Assembly: GCA_903908265.1 (NCBI GenBank)
Contig: CAIVRI010000020.1
Coordinates: 33,346-97,345 of the forward strand
Origin: an uncultured Pseudomonadota bacterium
GTDB lineage: Bacteria > Pseudomonadota > Gammaproteobacteria > Steroidobacterales > Steroidobacteraceae
Reading direction: 5' to 3'
Length of the DNA stretch: 64,000 nucleotides
A model generated the notes under the pieces. The model searched no databases. It was given only the letters and a program-made list of their open reading frames with translations, and was not told the DNA's origin. Below are positions 8,978-18,201 of this stretch, in pieces (the stretch's first letter is position 1; each line of letters opens with the position of its first letter). The position numbers and the translations under genes were made by a program.

Positions 8978-10128
8978 ACGACACTATTGCTGCACCAACC
9001 AACGCACGCCGTAAGGCCTTCCGGATCTTTGGCATCCTATTGGCCGTAGTGGCCGTGGCTTGGTTGCTGTATTGGAACCTAGCGTTACGGCATTACGAAT
9101 CCACGGAGGATGCGTATGTCACTGGCGATGTGATCGCCGTGACCAGTGAAGTACCCGGCACGGTGCAAGCACTGCACGTGGCAGATATGGCTCATGTCCA
9201 CCAGGGCGATGTGTTGGTTGAATTGGATCCCACCGACGCCCGCTTGGCCCTGGTGACGGCGGAGGCGGAACTGGATCGTACCGCTCGCGATGTGGCCTCC
9301 CATCAAGCGCAGGAAAACCTGTGGAAGGCCATGCTTACCGTGCGGCAGGTCGCGCTGGCGCGCGCGAAACAGGATTTGGCCCGCCGCGAGGGTCTAGACC
9401 GTGATGGGACCGTCGCCGCCGAAGACGTGGTACATGCGAACGAAGCGGTGGCCGAGCAGACGGCCGCGGTCGCGGCGGCGACTGCGCAGGTGGGGGTTTT
9501 TGCCGCAGAGTTGCAAGGCACACGCATAGAGACACATCCGCGCGTTGTCGCTGCCGCGGTCGCCGTGCGCAATGCGGCACTGGCCCTGGCGCGCACGCGG
9601 ATCCTTGCCCCGACGGACGGCGTGGTGGCCCGCAAAGCGGTACAGGTTGGGCAACGCATTGCGCCTGGTGTGCCACTGTTTGCGGTTGCAGACCTCGAGC
9701 ATGTGTGGGTCGATGCTAATTTCAAGGAAGTGCAGTTGGGTCGACTGAAGTTCGGTCAGCCCGCCACCCTGCACTCGGATGTCTACGGCTCGGACGTGGA
9801 ATTTCACGGCCGGGTGACTGGGTTTTCTGCCGGTAGCGGCGCGGCATTTGCACTGCTGCCGGCACAAAACGCCTCGGGTAACTGGATCAAGGTGGTGCAG
9901 CGCGTTCCGGTCCATATCGCGTTGGATCCGAAGGATCTGCAGGCACACCCCCTGCGCGTCGGCCTCTCCACGACAGTGCGAGTGGACTTGTCCGCGGTCA
10001 TTGATGCATCCGTTGCGCCACAGCGCACTCGGACATTGCAGTCTGCCCCTATGGACCCTGCGGTGGAGGCACGCATTGCGTCGCTGATCGCGCAGGCCCG
10101 TCTGGGTGCGTCCCCGCGGCACCGATGA
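8974..10128 (+). CDS. emrA: EmrA-type membrane fusion protein (HlyD family)
   Basis: 384 residues. One N-terminal membrane segment (about 18-38), then YESTEDAYVTGDVIAVTSEVPG, the conserved EmrA lipoyl/barrel-sandwich opening, an alpha-helical hairpin rich in Ala and Gln (about 95-190) and the second half TRILAPTDGVVARKAVQVGQ. The GTG start overlaps the stop of the preceding gene (GTGA). It would bridge the inner membrane EmrB-like pump and the outer membrane factor. The symbol reflects family, not a proven ortholog. Confidence 0.85.
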   Translation: MNDTIAAPTNARRKAFRIFGILLAVVAVAWLLYWNLALRHYESTEDAYVTGDVIAVTSEVPGTVQALHVADMAHVHQGDVLVELDPTDARLALVTAEAELDRTARDVASHQAQENLWKAMLTVRQVALARAKQDLARREGLDRDGTVAAEDVVHANEAVAEQTAAVAAATAQVGVFAAELQGTRIETHPRVVAAAVAVRNAALALARTRILAPTDGVVARKAVQVGQRIAPGVPLFAVADLEHVWVDANFKEVQLGRLKFGQPATLHSDVYGSDVEFHGRVTGFSAGSGAAFALLPAQNASGNWIKVVQRVPVHIALDPKDLQAHPLRVGLSTTVRVDLSAVIDASVAPQRTRTLQSAPMDPAVEARIASLIAQARLGASPRHR

Positions 10129-11678
10129 GTGCAGCGTCGCACAGCTTCCTCGGACTCTCGGCAGCCAACCGAGCGCTCGTAGCGATCGCAGTGGCGCTCG
10201 GGACCTTCATGCAGGTCCTCGATACCACCGTGGCTAACGTGGCCATTCCGAGTATCGCTGGCAACTTGGGCGTCAGTAACGAGCAAGGCACCTGGGTCAT
10301 CACCTGCTTCGCGATCGCCAGTGCGATCTCGGTTCCCTTGACCGGTTGGTTGATGGCACGGTTCGGCCTGATTCGTACCTTTATGGTGTCGATCGGATTG
10401 TTTACGTTGGCCTCTTTTCTATGCGGTATGGCGTGGGATTTGTCATCGCTGGTCTTCTTTCGCGTCTTTCAGGGTCTGGTTGCGGGACCCATGGTGCCCG
10501 GGTCGCAGGCCGTACTCTTGGCGATCTTTCCGGCTGAAAAGCGCGGCAAAGCGCTTGCGATTTGGTCCGTGACCACGTTAATTGCGCCGGTGGTAGGTCC
10601 AGTACTCGGGGGCTGGATTTCTGATAATTGGTCCTGGCCATGGATCTTTTTTATCAATGTACCGGCCGGACTCTTTTCGGTATTCGTGTGTGGTCGGATC
10701 ATGCGTGGTCGAGAAAGCGCGACACGCAAGCTACCAGTCGATCATGTTGGACTCGGTCTAATCATCATCTGGGTCGGTTCGCTGCAGTTGATGCTCGACA
10801 AGGGCAAAGATGCTGACTGGTTCGCCTCCCCTTTCATTGTGGCGCTCGCCGTCATTGCTGCGGTGGGTTTCGTGGCGTTCCTGATCTGGGAGCTGAATGA
10901 AGAACATCCGATTGTCGACCTGTCCCTGTTCCAGCAGCGGGACTTTTGGGTGGGCACGGTGGTCAATGCCGTCGGTTATGGTGTCTTTTTCGGCAATCTG
11001 ATTTTGATGTCCCTCTGGTTGCAGACCCAGATGGGTTACAACGCGACATCCAGTGGTTTGGTGGCGGTACCGGCTGGTTTGATCGGCATGTGCTTGGCGC
11101 CGGTGGTGGCGAAACTGCTCGCGCGCGTCGATGCGCGCTGGATTGCGACCTTTGCAATGGTTTTTTTCGGGTGGTCTTTCTATGCCCGATCACAGTTGAC
11201 GACCGCAGCGGATTTCAGCCAGGTCGCATTCGCGGTTGGTCTGCAGGGTTTTTCTTTAGCAACCTTTTTCATCGCCTCGGTCACCATCATGCTCAACCGC
11301 TTGCCACCGGAGCGCGTGCCGGCAGCCTCGGGTATGGCTGGATTTCTACGTTTGACCGCAGGTGGCATTGCCGCTTCGATCGTGACGACGATTTGGGATC
11401 ATCGAGCGGCGTTGTATCAGTCGCGGCTGGTGGATCGGACCAGCGTGTTTGATGCGCCATTTACTTATGCGATGCAAGGCTTGCAATCGCTAGGCCTGAG
11501 TAGCGACCAGTCGGCTGCGGTGTTGACGCGTACCGCGGCACAAGAGGCCTATGCCAAGTCCGCTTTTGAAATCGCGGCGGTGTCCGCGGTAATCATGCTC
11601 GCATTGATCGGCGTGATTTGGGTCGGCCACTCGACCAAAGGCGCTGCTCGTTCGCCGCAGGTCGTTGCCGCCGACTAA
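10125..11678 (+). CDS. emrB: EmrB/QacA-type MFS drug efflux pump (DHA2)
   Basis: 517 residues with about fourteen membrane segments. Markers of the DHA2 family are LDTTVANVAIPSIAGNLG near residue 30 (motif D1), GWLMARFGLIRTFM (motif A) and a motif C-like WSVTTLIAPVVGPVLGGWI near 150. Proton-driven export of hydrophobic drugs or organic acids through the EmrA-OMF conduit is expected. ATG overlaps the emrA stop (ATGA). The stop overlaps the convergent TlpA gene by 4 bp. This closes the marR-OMF-emrA-emrB operon. Confidence 0.88.
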   Translation: MSAASHSFLGLSAANRALVAIAVALGTFMQVLDTTVANVAIPSIAGNLGVSNEQGTWVITCFAIASAISVPLTGWLMARFGLIRTFMVSIGLFTLASFLCGMAWDLSSLVFFRVFQGLVAGPMVPGSQAVLLAIFPAEKRGKALAIWSVTTLIAPVVGPVLGGWISDNWSWPWIFFINVPAGLFSVFVCGRIMRGRESATRKLPVDHVGLGLIIIWVGSLQLMLDKGKDADWFASPFIVALAVIAAVGFVAFLIWELNEEHPIVDLSLFQQRDFWVGTVVNAVGYGVFFGNLILMSLWLQTQMGYNATSSGLVAVPAGLIGMCLAPVVAKLLARVDARWIATFAMVFFGWSFYARSQLTTAADFSQVAFAVGLQGFSLATFFIASVTIMLNRLPPERVPAASGMAGFLRLTAGGIAASIVTTIWDHRAALYQSRLVDRTSVFDAPFTYAMQGLQSLGLSSDQSAAVLTRTAAQEAYAKSAFEIAAVSAVIMLALIGVIWVGHSTKGAARSPQVVAAD

Positions 11679-12208
11679 GGCGTGGTGGAGTGTAGTAAGG
11701 GTGCGATCGCGTTTTCCAAGGCGATCTCGCCCAGCGGGCCTGCGCTAGGCGCGAAGATCGCGCGGACGATGCCGTCGGCGTCAATCACATACGTGAACGG
11801 CAGCGCCTCCGGGTTGGCATAGCCATTTGGCTTGGCACCGTCCATGAACGCACCGGTGAGCGCAAGCCCGGTGATCGCACGACGTGCGTCTTCGCGATCA
11901 TGATGGCGGTCGGCAGACAGCGCGATGAGCACAAGCCCTTCTGCCCGGTGCCGCTCCTGCAATTGCGCGAGCATTGGCAACTCGGCACGGCACGGTGGGC
12001 ACCAGGATGCCCAGAGATTTAAGAGCACCACGTGGCCGCGCAGTGCCGCCAGATCCACGGTCCCGCCGTCGACCGTTGGCGCAATGAGCGGGGGTGCCGG
12101 CTGGCCTATGACGGGGCCGTGTGCAGCCATGCCGTTCGCCGACCACAAACCTAGCATCAGGCTGAGGCGCGCAGTGGGCAACCAACGAGAGCAAGCAAAG
12201 GCCATCAT
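11675..12208 (-). CDS. TlpA-type periplasmic thiol:disulfide reductase
   Basis: 177 residues. A signal peptide (about 1-27) is followed by a thioredoxin fold with active site WASWCPPC near residue 70 and the cis-Pro region LPFTYVIDADG near 140, typical of TlpA/ResA/CcmG proteins. Start: a double ATG at 12208/12205; a longer in-frame extension lacks signal-peptide features and is rejected. It follows the Spy-like gene on the same strand after 64 bp. Likely role: reduction of specific periplasmic disulfides, for instance during cytochrome c or metalloprotein assembly; the partner is unknown. Confidence 0.8.
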   Translation of the reverse strand: MMAFACSRWLPTARLSLMLGLWSANGMAAHGPVIGQPAPPLIAPTVDGGTVDLAALRGHVVLLNLWASWCPPCRAELPMLAQLQERHRAEGLVLIALSADRHHDREDARRAITGLALTGAFMDGAKPNGYANPEALPFTYVIDADGIVRAIFAPSAGPLGEIALENAIAPLLHSTTP

Positions 12209-12272
12209 GGGCGCCAGTGTGTCGCTATTGAAGGAGCTGGGCAAGGCCCTGGTCCCCGCGAGCACTGTACGT

Positions 12273-12881
12273 CTAGTAGGGTCCTTGCGCCGGCGCTGGT
12301 CCGGCCTGTGCTGGCGGCTGGCGGTCATGCCAGCCGCGATGGGGTTTGTCCTGTTCTGCGCGGTGCTCGTGCTGTCTGCCGAACTGCCGAGCGAGCGCAG
12401 GTATCTGGGCGCGTTGGGCGGGGGTCAGTACCGTATACACCGCCGTCCAGACACTTGCACGTGCCTCGATCATCGCGGCCGCGTGCTCTTTGGCGGCCGA
12501 CACCGCGAGGCGGTATGTGGGATCGGTTGGCGGCGTAGTCAGTAACTCCAGGTGATCCGCGTGGACGAGTTCGTGCAGCGTATTCTGCTGTACTCGCGCT
12601 TGTGCATGGATTGCACGGAGTTGCTCATGCTGTGCGGTCGATAGGTTGAGATGGTGCAGGATGGCCATGGCCTCGGAGCCGCCGCGGGTCTCGTGCCCGC
12701 CCTGCGGGTGCCCATGTGGCATCGAGCCTGCTTCATCCCTACCGTCGTGCGCGGTGTGCCATTCCGAGACGGCCGGATCGGCTGCACTTGGCGGTGGTGG
12801 GTCACGATCGACGGCGGCGACCGCGCTGGCGGCGGTGAGTAGGCAGATGGCGACCCACGCGGTGCGGACAGGGTGTTTCAT
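12273..12881 (-). CDS. Spy/CpxP-like periplasmic protein
   Basis: 202 residues. Signal peptide (MKHPVRTAWVAICLLTAASAVAA), then a low-complexity His/Gly-rich linker with possible metal-binding residues (HGHPQGGHETRGG, about 57-69), then a helical region with LNLSTAQHEQLRAIHAQAR and LTPAQRAQIP, the two LTxxQ-type motifs of the Spy/CpxP family. These proteins are chaperones or metal sensors in the periplasm. The C-terminus is again His-, Gln- and Pro-rich. Weak similarity beyond the LTxxQ motifs, so the exact role is open. Confidence 0.65.
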   Translation of the reverse strand: MKHPVRTAWVAICLLTAASAVAAVDRDPPPPSAADPAVSEWHTAHDGRDEAGSMPHGHPQGGHETRGGSEAMAILHHLNLSTAQHEQLRAIHAQARVQQNTLHELVHADHLELLTTPPTDPTYRLAVSAAKEHAAAMIEARASVWTAVYTVLTPAQRAQIPALARQFGRQHEHRAEQDKPHRGWHDRQPPAQAGPAPAQGPY

Positions 12882-12996
12882 TGGCGTTCCTCTTCATGTC
12901 CAATTCAGCAGACGGTGCTGACGCTGAAGAGTAACGCCGCAGGTGGACGGGTGTTGACCGCAAGGGTGTGCGCGAAGGTAAAGTTACGCAAATTCG

Positions 12997-14532
12997 TCAG
13001 AATGCGATGGCTGGACCTTGCACGGTGCCGAGGCTGTTCAGTTCAAAGAGGTGATAGACCTTGCGGCCGAAAAAGAACGGGGAGCCCCAGTCAAAAGCGC
13101 TCGTCGGTGCGGTTGGGCTCGAATTATTGCCGGCAAGATACGCGAATACATTGAAGTTTGGATTGGCGGAAAAATCCGCTTCTGCATTGTCTACGGTGAA
13201 CGTAGCCGCAGTCTGGGCAATACTAGCGCTCAGGCTGAGGGGGCTGGCTGGGCAATAAAAGCCTACGCTGTTGGCACAGTTAGTGATGCTGGAATCAGAG
13301 AAAAACAGACCATTTGATCCCAGATCAATGAAGCTGTTGGGAAGACTCACGCCTTTATAAGTCGTCGTGAGCGTGCCCTGCCCAGTCAAGAGGTACCAGA
13401 TTGCGGACGCTGCGGGCGTGTTATTGCTCTGTGTCTGCACGCCAAAGTACACCGCGCCCTGTAGCGTCGCCTGGCCCACCCCGCTGACAGCGGGTAAGTC
13501 GATCACAACGCCATTGTTCTCTGGTGGTGGAAGCAGCGTAATCGGATTTTTCACTTGATTGCCGAGTGCAACAGCCAGTGGACTGCAGGTGCCCGATGGA
13601 CAGGTGTAATACCACTGGGGGATTGCCGGTAACTGTGCGCAGCCACCGCCACAATCTTCTGCGAATACGCCAATGCCTAAGATGCCTTTGGCACCAAATA
13701 GTGCCACGGTGCTCTCGTACTTGCCGCTCCCACTTGAGCAACTGTTCGGTGGCGAGCCCGCCGCCGTATCGCCAAGGACTTGGACGGTCACGCCACTGAT
13801 GGTGCGAGTGCCTAACGAAACATCCAATTGGCCAACGGAACCCCACGTGTATCCGTCGGCATAGATCACACATTCATTGATGGCATTGGCAGATGTGGGG
13901 TCTTTGACGATAGTCGGTGTGACTGCGCCCAACTCGGACTTGAACAGGCGCAGCCCGTAGGAGCCGGTATCCACTTGGATATGGTCAATCGTGGTGCACT
14001 GGTTCATGTTGCCTGGCGTACACACGGTGACCGTTGTATAGGCAATGTTCGCTGTGTTGATGCCGACTGGTCCTTGATCGATGGTGATCTGGAAAGCATT
14101 GCTCGACAAAGTGGAACCGGTACCCGTCAGAGTGACGGTTGCCGGGCTGCCGGCGGCGTCAGTGGCGATCGACACGGCGGCGTTGGTGCTCGCGGTCGTC
14201 GTGGGTGTGAAGGTGACCGAGATGTTGCAGTGGGCGTTGACCGCTAGCGTCGTGCCGCAGGTCGTGGTGTTGGCATAGAGGGCAGCGTCCATGCCGGTCA
14301 GCGTGATCGAACTGATCGACAGCGAAGCGCTACCACTGTTGGTGAGCGTGACGGACTGGGCGGCACTCGTGGTGTTGATTGTTTGGTTGCCGAAATTCAG
14401 TGCCGTGGTGGAGAGCGAGACGGCCGGCAGCATGGGTGTGCCGCCACTCGATGAGGAACCACCACCCCCACCGCCACAGGCGCTGAGCGCAAAGAGGCCG
14501 GAGACAAAAAACCATCGGGACAAACGGCTCAT
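12997..14532 (-). CDS. DUF3443 family lipoprotein with N-terminal Ig-like domain
   Basis: 511 residues. Lipobox LSAC near residue 17 followed by a Gly/Ser-rich linker, then an Ig-like choice-of-anchor D domain (about 45-145; SLSTTALNFGNQTINTTSAAQSVTLTNSG), then the DUF3443 domain, recognised by IDQGP, VDTGSYGLRL and repeated paired cysteines (CGGGCAQLP, WYYTCPSGTC). Aspartic-protease-like VDTGS is visible, but no second such motif is obvious. ATG 14532 is chosen for its AGGAG seven bases upstream; a GTG at 14547 is possible. It follows the DUF2844 gene, the usual partner of DUF3443. Function unknown; probably at the cell surface. Confidence 0.75.
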   Translation of the reverse strand: MSRLSRWFFVSGLFALSACGGGGGGSSSSGGTPMLPAVSLSTTALNFGNQTINTTSAAQSVTLTNSGSASLSISSITLTGMDAALYANTTTCGTTLAVNAHCNISVTFTPTTTASTNAAVSIATDAAGSPATVTLTGTGSTLSSNAFQITIDQGPVGINTANIAYTTVTVCTPGNMNQCTTIDHIQVDTGSYGLRLFKSELGAVTPTIVKDPTSANAINECVIYADGYTWGSVGQLDVSLGTRTISGVTVQVLGDTAAGSPPNSCSSGSGKYESTVALFGAKGILGIGVFAEDCGGGCAQLPAIPQWYYTCPSGTCSPLAVALGNQVKNPITLLPPPENNGVVIDLPAVSGVGQATLQGAVYFGVQTQSNNTPAASAIWYLLTGQGTLTTTYKGVSLPNSFIDLGSNGLFFSDSSITNCANSVGFYCPASPLSLSASIAQTAATFTVDNAEADFSANPNFNVFAYLAGNNSSPTAPTSAFDWGSPFFFGRKVYHLFELNSLGTVQGPAIAF

Positions 14533-14543
14533 GTGTGCGCTCC

Positions 14544-15008
14544 TCACTGCAGCAACTGACGCGGATCGACACCAACCGGTACTGCGTCGGGGATGAACGC
14601 ACTGCCCGTAAAGCCGCGGGGCAGTTTCACAATCGACAGCGCCAGCGTGCCACTGGCGTGTGTGTAGACCTTATGGGTGGACACAGACGGTCGCGTCGCC
14701 GTGGCATATTCGGTGTAATGCGTGCCCAGTAGCACTTTGAGGTCGGGCTTGGAGGGTCCGTTGAAGGTGACTGCAAAGATACGTCCGCTGCGATCCGCAA
14801 ACTCGCGCACCTGAACACCCGCGGCGGTCTGCAGTTCATGGCGGTCGTAAGCGCCCGACCGCGTTACTTGCACCGGCGTGCCGCGTAGAACGACGCGATC
14901 CTGCTCTATATGGGCGACATTCTCACCCAGACCGGCGCGGGCGGTGAGCGGACTGAGCCCCAAGAGGAGCGCGCAGACGACTGAAACAGCGGGTACGAAA
15001 GCGGTCAT
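14544..15008 (-). CDS. DUF2844 domain exported protein
   Basis: 154 residues. Sec signal peptide (about 1-25, ending LTARA) then a compact domain starting GLGENVAHIEQDR, typical of DUF2844. Segments YDRHELQTAAGVQVREFADRSGRIFAVTFNGP and LLGTHYTEY match the family pattern. No known activity. It is the upstream partner of the DUF3443 gene (11 bp apart); the two families are commonly adjacent, which suggests a joint surface or export function. Confidence 0.75.
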   Translation of the reverse strand: MTAFVPAVSVVCALLLGLSPLTARAGLGENVAHIEQDRVVLRGTPVQVTRSGAYDRHELQTAAGVQVREFADRSGRIFAVTFNGPSKPDLKVLLGTHYTEYATATRPSVSTHKVYTHASGTLALSIVKLPRGFTGSAFIPDAVPVGVDPRQLLQ

Positions 15009-15113
15009 AGGGGAGGCTCTGGTGGGCGTAGGGATTACTGTAACGAGCGCTACCGCCTGAATCCACCCTCCGGGTGTCGCCAGATCGCGGCAGTGCGTAT
15101 CCGTTCTGACCGC

Positions 15114-16079
15114 TCAGCGCGCATAAAGATCCGTAGCCGCCACCAATTCGTGGATCATGCCTTTTTGGAAGGCCGAATGCCCGGCATCGGGCACGATTCG
15201 TAAACCAGCTTCCGGCCAAGCTTTGGACAATTCCCACGCATTGCGCACGGGACAGATCACGTCGTAGCGGCCATGCACGATGGTCGCTGGCAGGTGGCGT
15301 AGTTTGCGGACCTGACGCAGCAAATGGTCGTCTTGCGGGAAGAATCCTTTATTGACGAAATAATGGCACTCAATGCGCGCGAAGGCCGCCGCATACAGGG
15401 GATCTTCAAATTCGGCAACCGCCTCGGCGTTATGGCGCAGGTACGCGGTGGCCCCTTCCCAAACGGACCAAGCGCGGGCGGCTTTAGTGACCGTGTCTTT
15501 GTTGCGACTGGTGAGTCGCTTGTAATACGCCCCAATCATGTCGCTGCGCTCGGCTTTTGGGATGGGCGCAACATATTGATCCCACAGGTCGGGGTAGAGC
15601 GCGCCACAGCCGTGCGGATCCTGGTAGAACCATTCCAGTTCCCAGCGGCGCAACATAAAGATGCCCCGCAACACCAGTTCCGAGACGCGCTTGGGGTGGG
15701 TCTGGGCATACGCCAGCGCCAGTGTGGAACCCCACGAACCGCCAAACAGTTGCCAGGTATCGATCCCCAAATGGCGCCGCAACGTTTCCATGTCCTCCAC
15801 GAGGTGCCAGGTGGTGTTGTCGACCAAGTTGGCATGCGGCGTGCTCTGCCCGCAGCCGCGCTGGTCAAACAGGATGATCCGATAGCGCTTGGGATCAAAA
15901 AACCGCCGCTGCTCCGGCGAGGTGCCACCACCGGGCCCGCCATGGAGGAAGACGACCGGTTTGCCACGCGGGTTGCCACTTTCCTCGTAATAGAGCTCAT
16001 GTATGTCGGAGACCCGTAGACGGCCGACGTTGTATGGGCGCAGACGGGGATAGAGACGGCGGATGGGCGTGCTGGGCAT
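15114..16079 (-). CDS. pip: Proline iminopeptidase
   Basis: 321 residues, alpha/beta-hydrolase of peptidase family S33 that removes N-terminal proline. Clear Pip signatures: FLHGGPGGG near residue 45 (oxyanion hole), LFDQRGCGQSTPHA near 70, nucleophile in GGSWGSTLALAYAQTHP near 112, and a cap with WSVWEGATAYL. Asp (HGRYDVICP) and His (DAGHSAF) complete the triad near 265 and 293. Cytoplasmic, no signal peptide. Divergent from dgcN across 131 bp. Confidence 0.9.
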   Translation of the reverse strand: MPSTPIRRLYPRLRPYNVGRLRVSDIHELYYEESGNPRGKPVVFLHGGPGGGTSPEQRRFFDPKRYRIILFDQRGCGQSTPHANLVDNTTWHLVEDMETLRRHLGIDTWQLFGGSWGSTLALAYAQTHPKRVSELVLRGIFMLRRWELEWFYQDPHGCGALYPDLWDQYVAPIPKAERSDMIGAYYKRLTSRNKDTVTKAARAWSVWEGATAYLRHNAEAVAEFEDPLYAAAFARIECHYFVNKGFFPQDDHLLRQVRKLRHLPATIVHGRYDVICPVRNAWELSKAWPEAGLRIVPDAGHSAFQKGMIHELVAATDLYAR

Positions 16080-16210
16080 GGAAGACCTCCCGATAGGGGT
16101 TGACAGTGTCGCATGCGCGTTGGTCGGCCACCATGCTGCGGTGATGACGATGTCTTGCCGGGTGCGCGCCGCTATGATGTCGTCGCTACCGCGTCCGTTG
16201 GAGTTGCCGC

Positions 16211-17218
16211 ATGCTCGTTCTCAGGAAGCCTTACCTTCTTTATCTTGGTGACGTGCTGACCAAAGCCGATGCCAAAACCGCGTTTGGTTTGCGCGACTGG
16301 TGCCGTGCGGATGTGCTGGCCGAGTGGTCCTTGCCGGCCTGTCCGGTGACCCTTGATTTGCCCCGCTTGGCGCCGGCTGCAGCGGCCGAGGCGGGCGCCG
16401 GTTCCATCGTCGTTGGGGTGGCGGTGACTGGGGGGCGCCTGCCGGCCCATTGGCAGGACGATTTGGAGGCAGCGCTGCTTGCGGGTCTGGATGTGGTGTC
16501 TGGCATGCACACGCGCTTGACTGCATTCCCGCGCCTCGTCGCCGCGGCCGCGACCTCGGGGGCGCGCCTCGTGGACGTACGGCACATCGGCGGCGACTAT
16601 CCTTGCGCGAGTGGGCGCAAACGCAGTGGTCTGCGCGTTCTGACGGTCGGTACCGACTGCGCTTTGGGTAAGAAATACACGGCTCTTGCGCTCACCAAAG
16701 AGCTGAAAGCGCGCGGTGTTGCCGCGACGTTCCGGGCCACCGGCCAGACCGGCATCATGATCGCCGGTAGTGGAGTGCCGATGGATCGCACGATATCGGA
16801 CTTCATCGCCGGTGCGGCGGAGGTGCTGTCACCGGACGCCGCTGCCGATCACTGGGACGTGATTGAGGGCCAAGGGTCGCTTTATCATCCCGCTTATGCG
16901 GCCGTAACCTTGGGGTTGTTGCATGGCTCGCAGCCAGACGCGATCGTGCTCTGTCACGACCCGATGCGTACCACCATCGACGAGTTCCCGGACTTCCCGA
17001 TCCCGTCGCTGCACGACGCGATTGACTATTATGTCTTGGCCGGACGACTCACCAATCGCGCGATCCGTTGCGTGGGGATCAGCATCAATTCCTCCGCGCT
17101 CAGTGACGCGCAGTGGGACGCCTATCGGCAGCGAGTGTCGGCCCAATTGGGTCTTCCGGTGTGTGATCCGCTGCGCGGTGGTGTGGGCTTGCTGGCGGAC
17201 CGGTTGCTCGCGTCATGA
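16211..17218 (+). CDS. dgcN: DgcN-type protein (DUF1611), D-glutamate catabolism
   Basis: 335 residues of the DUF1611 family (annotated as NAD-dependent epimerase-like or DgcN). An N-terminal domain (about 1-125) leads to a P-loop-like segment VGTDCALGKKYTALALTKEL near 152-170 and the family motifs TGQTGIMIAGSGVP and IEGQGSLYHPAYA. Together with the next gene it matches the DgcN-DgcA pair reported for D-glutamate use, where DgcN N-acetylates D-Glu and DgcA racemises the product. ATGA overlap with the next gene supports coupling. Confidence 0.75.
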   Translation: MLVLRKPYLLYLGDVLTKADAKTAFGLRDWCRADVLAEWSLPACPVTLDLPRLAPAAAAEAGAGSIVVGVAVTGGRLPAHWQDDLEAALLAGLDVVSGMHTRLTAFPRLVAAAATSGARLVDVRHIGGDYPCASGRKRSGLRVLTVGTDCALGKKYTALALTKELKARGVAATFRATGQTGIMIAGSGVPMDRTISDFIAGAAEVLSPDAAADHWDVIEGQGSLYHPAYAAVTLGLLHGSQPDAIVLCHDPMRTTIDEFPDFPIPSLHDAIDYYVLAGRLTNRAIRCVGISINSSALSDAQWDAYRQRVSAQLGLPVCDPLRGGVGLLADRLLAS

Positions 17219-18198
17219 TGCGCTGCACCGTCGAAATTGAGCATTGGGAGATGCATGAGGTATTCGCCACCTCGCGGGATGCATTGACCCGTATTCCAGT
17301 CATTCTGGTGACGCTGGTCGCAGCGGATGGGCACATCGGTCGCGGCGAAGCCGCTGGGGTCGATTACCACGGCGAGACCCCGCAGAGTATGGTCCACGAC
17401 GTGCAGTCCGTATCCGAGCGCCTCCACGCGGACCTAACGACAGCGCAGTTGCAGACCTTGCTGCCCCCAGGCGGCGCCCGCAACGCGCTCGATTGCGCGC
17501 TGTGGGATTTACGTGCCAAGCAATCCGGTGTCCCAGTCGCCGTCACGGCGGGCTTTCTGTCCTTGCGTCCGGTGCGCACGGTGCTGACGCTGGGGTTGGC
17601 TGATGAAACGGATACGCGGCGCAAGGCGCGGGAGTCCTTGCGCTACAGTGAGTTGAAGCTAAAGCTGGACGCGGATCGCCATCTGGATGTGGTGCGTATC
17701 GTGCGCGAAGAACATCCGACCGCCCGGCTCGTGGTGGATGCCAATCAAGCGTGGGATCGCGCCTTATTGGATCGACTGGAGCCGCCGCTGCGTGCGCTTG
17801 GCGTGGAACTGATCGAGCAACCCGTGCCGCAAAGCGAGGATGCAACGCTGGACGGTTATGCGGGTCTCATTCCATTGGCGGCCGATGAGTCTTGCGTCGA
17901 TCGGCAGTCGTTTCCCGCGTTGGTCGGGCGTTATCGTTACCTCAATATCAAGCTCGATAAGTGCGGTGGTCTGACCGAAGCGCTGGCGATGGTGCATGAG
18001 GCGTCGCGCTTAGGGTTTGGCTTGATGGTGGGCAACATGTGTGGCACTTCATTGGCTATGGCGCCAGGATTTCTGGTCGCCCAATCGTGCACGCATGTGG
18101 ATTTGGACGGTCCATTGCTACAGCGTCTTGACCGCCCCTACCCGATCCATTTTGAGGATGGGCTCATGTCGGTGCCTGCGCGCGCACTCTGGGGGTGA
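17215..18198 (+). CDS. dgcA: Enolase-superfamily dipeptide epimerase / DgcA
   Basis: 327 residues, muconate-lactonising/dipeptide epimerase branch of the enolase superfamily. Catalytic Lys lies in ELKLKLD near residue 146 (KxK), metal ligands in VVDANQAW, LIEQPV and AADES, and the opposite-face Lys in NIKLDKCGG near 245. Usual substrates are L-Ala-D/L-Glu and related N-acyl glutamates. Directly downstream of dgcN (ATGA overlap), so N-acetyl-D-glutamate racemisation is the best guess; murein dipeptide epimerisation is the alternative. Confidence 0.75.
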   Translation: MMRCTVEIEHWEMHEVFATSRDALTRIPVILVTLVAADGHIGRGEAAGVDYHGETPQSMVHDVQSVSERLHADLTTAQLQTLLPPGGARNALDCALWDLRAKQSGVPVAVTAGFLSLRPVRTVLTLGLADETDTRRKARESLRYSELKLKLDADRHLDVVRIVREEHPTARLVVDANQAWDRALLDRLEPPLRALGVELIEQPVPQSEDATLDGYAGLIPLAADESCVDRQSFPALVGRYRYLNIKLDKCGGLTEALAMVHEASRLGFGLMVGNMCGTSLAMAPGFLVAQSCTHVDLDGPLLQRLDRPYPIHFEDGLMSVPARALWG

Positions 18199-18201
18199 GC
18201 C

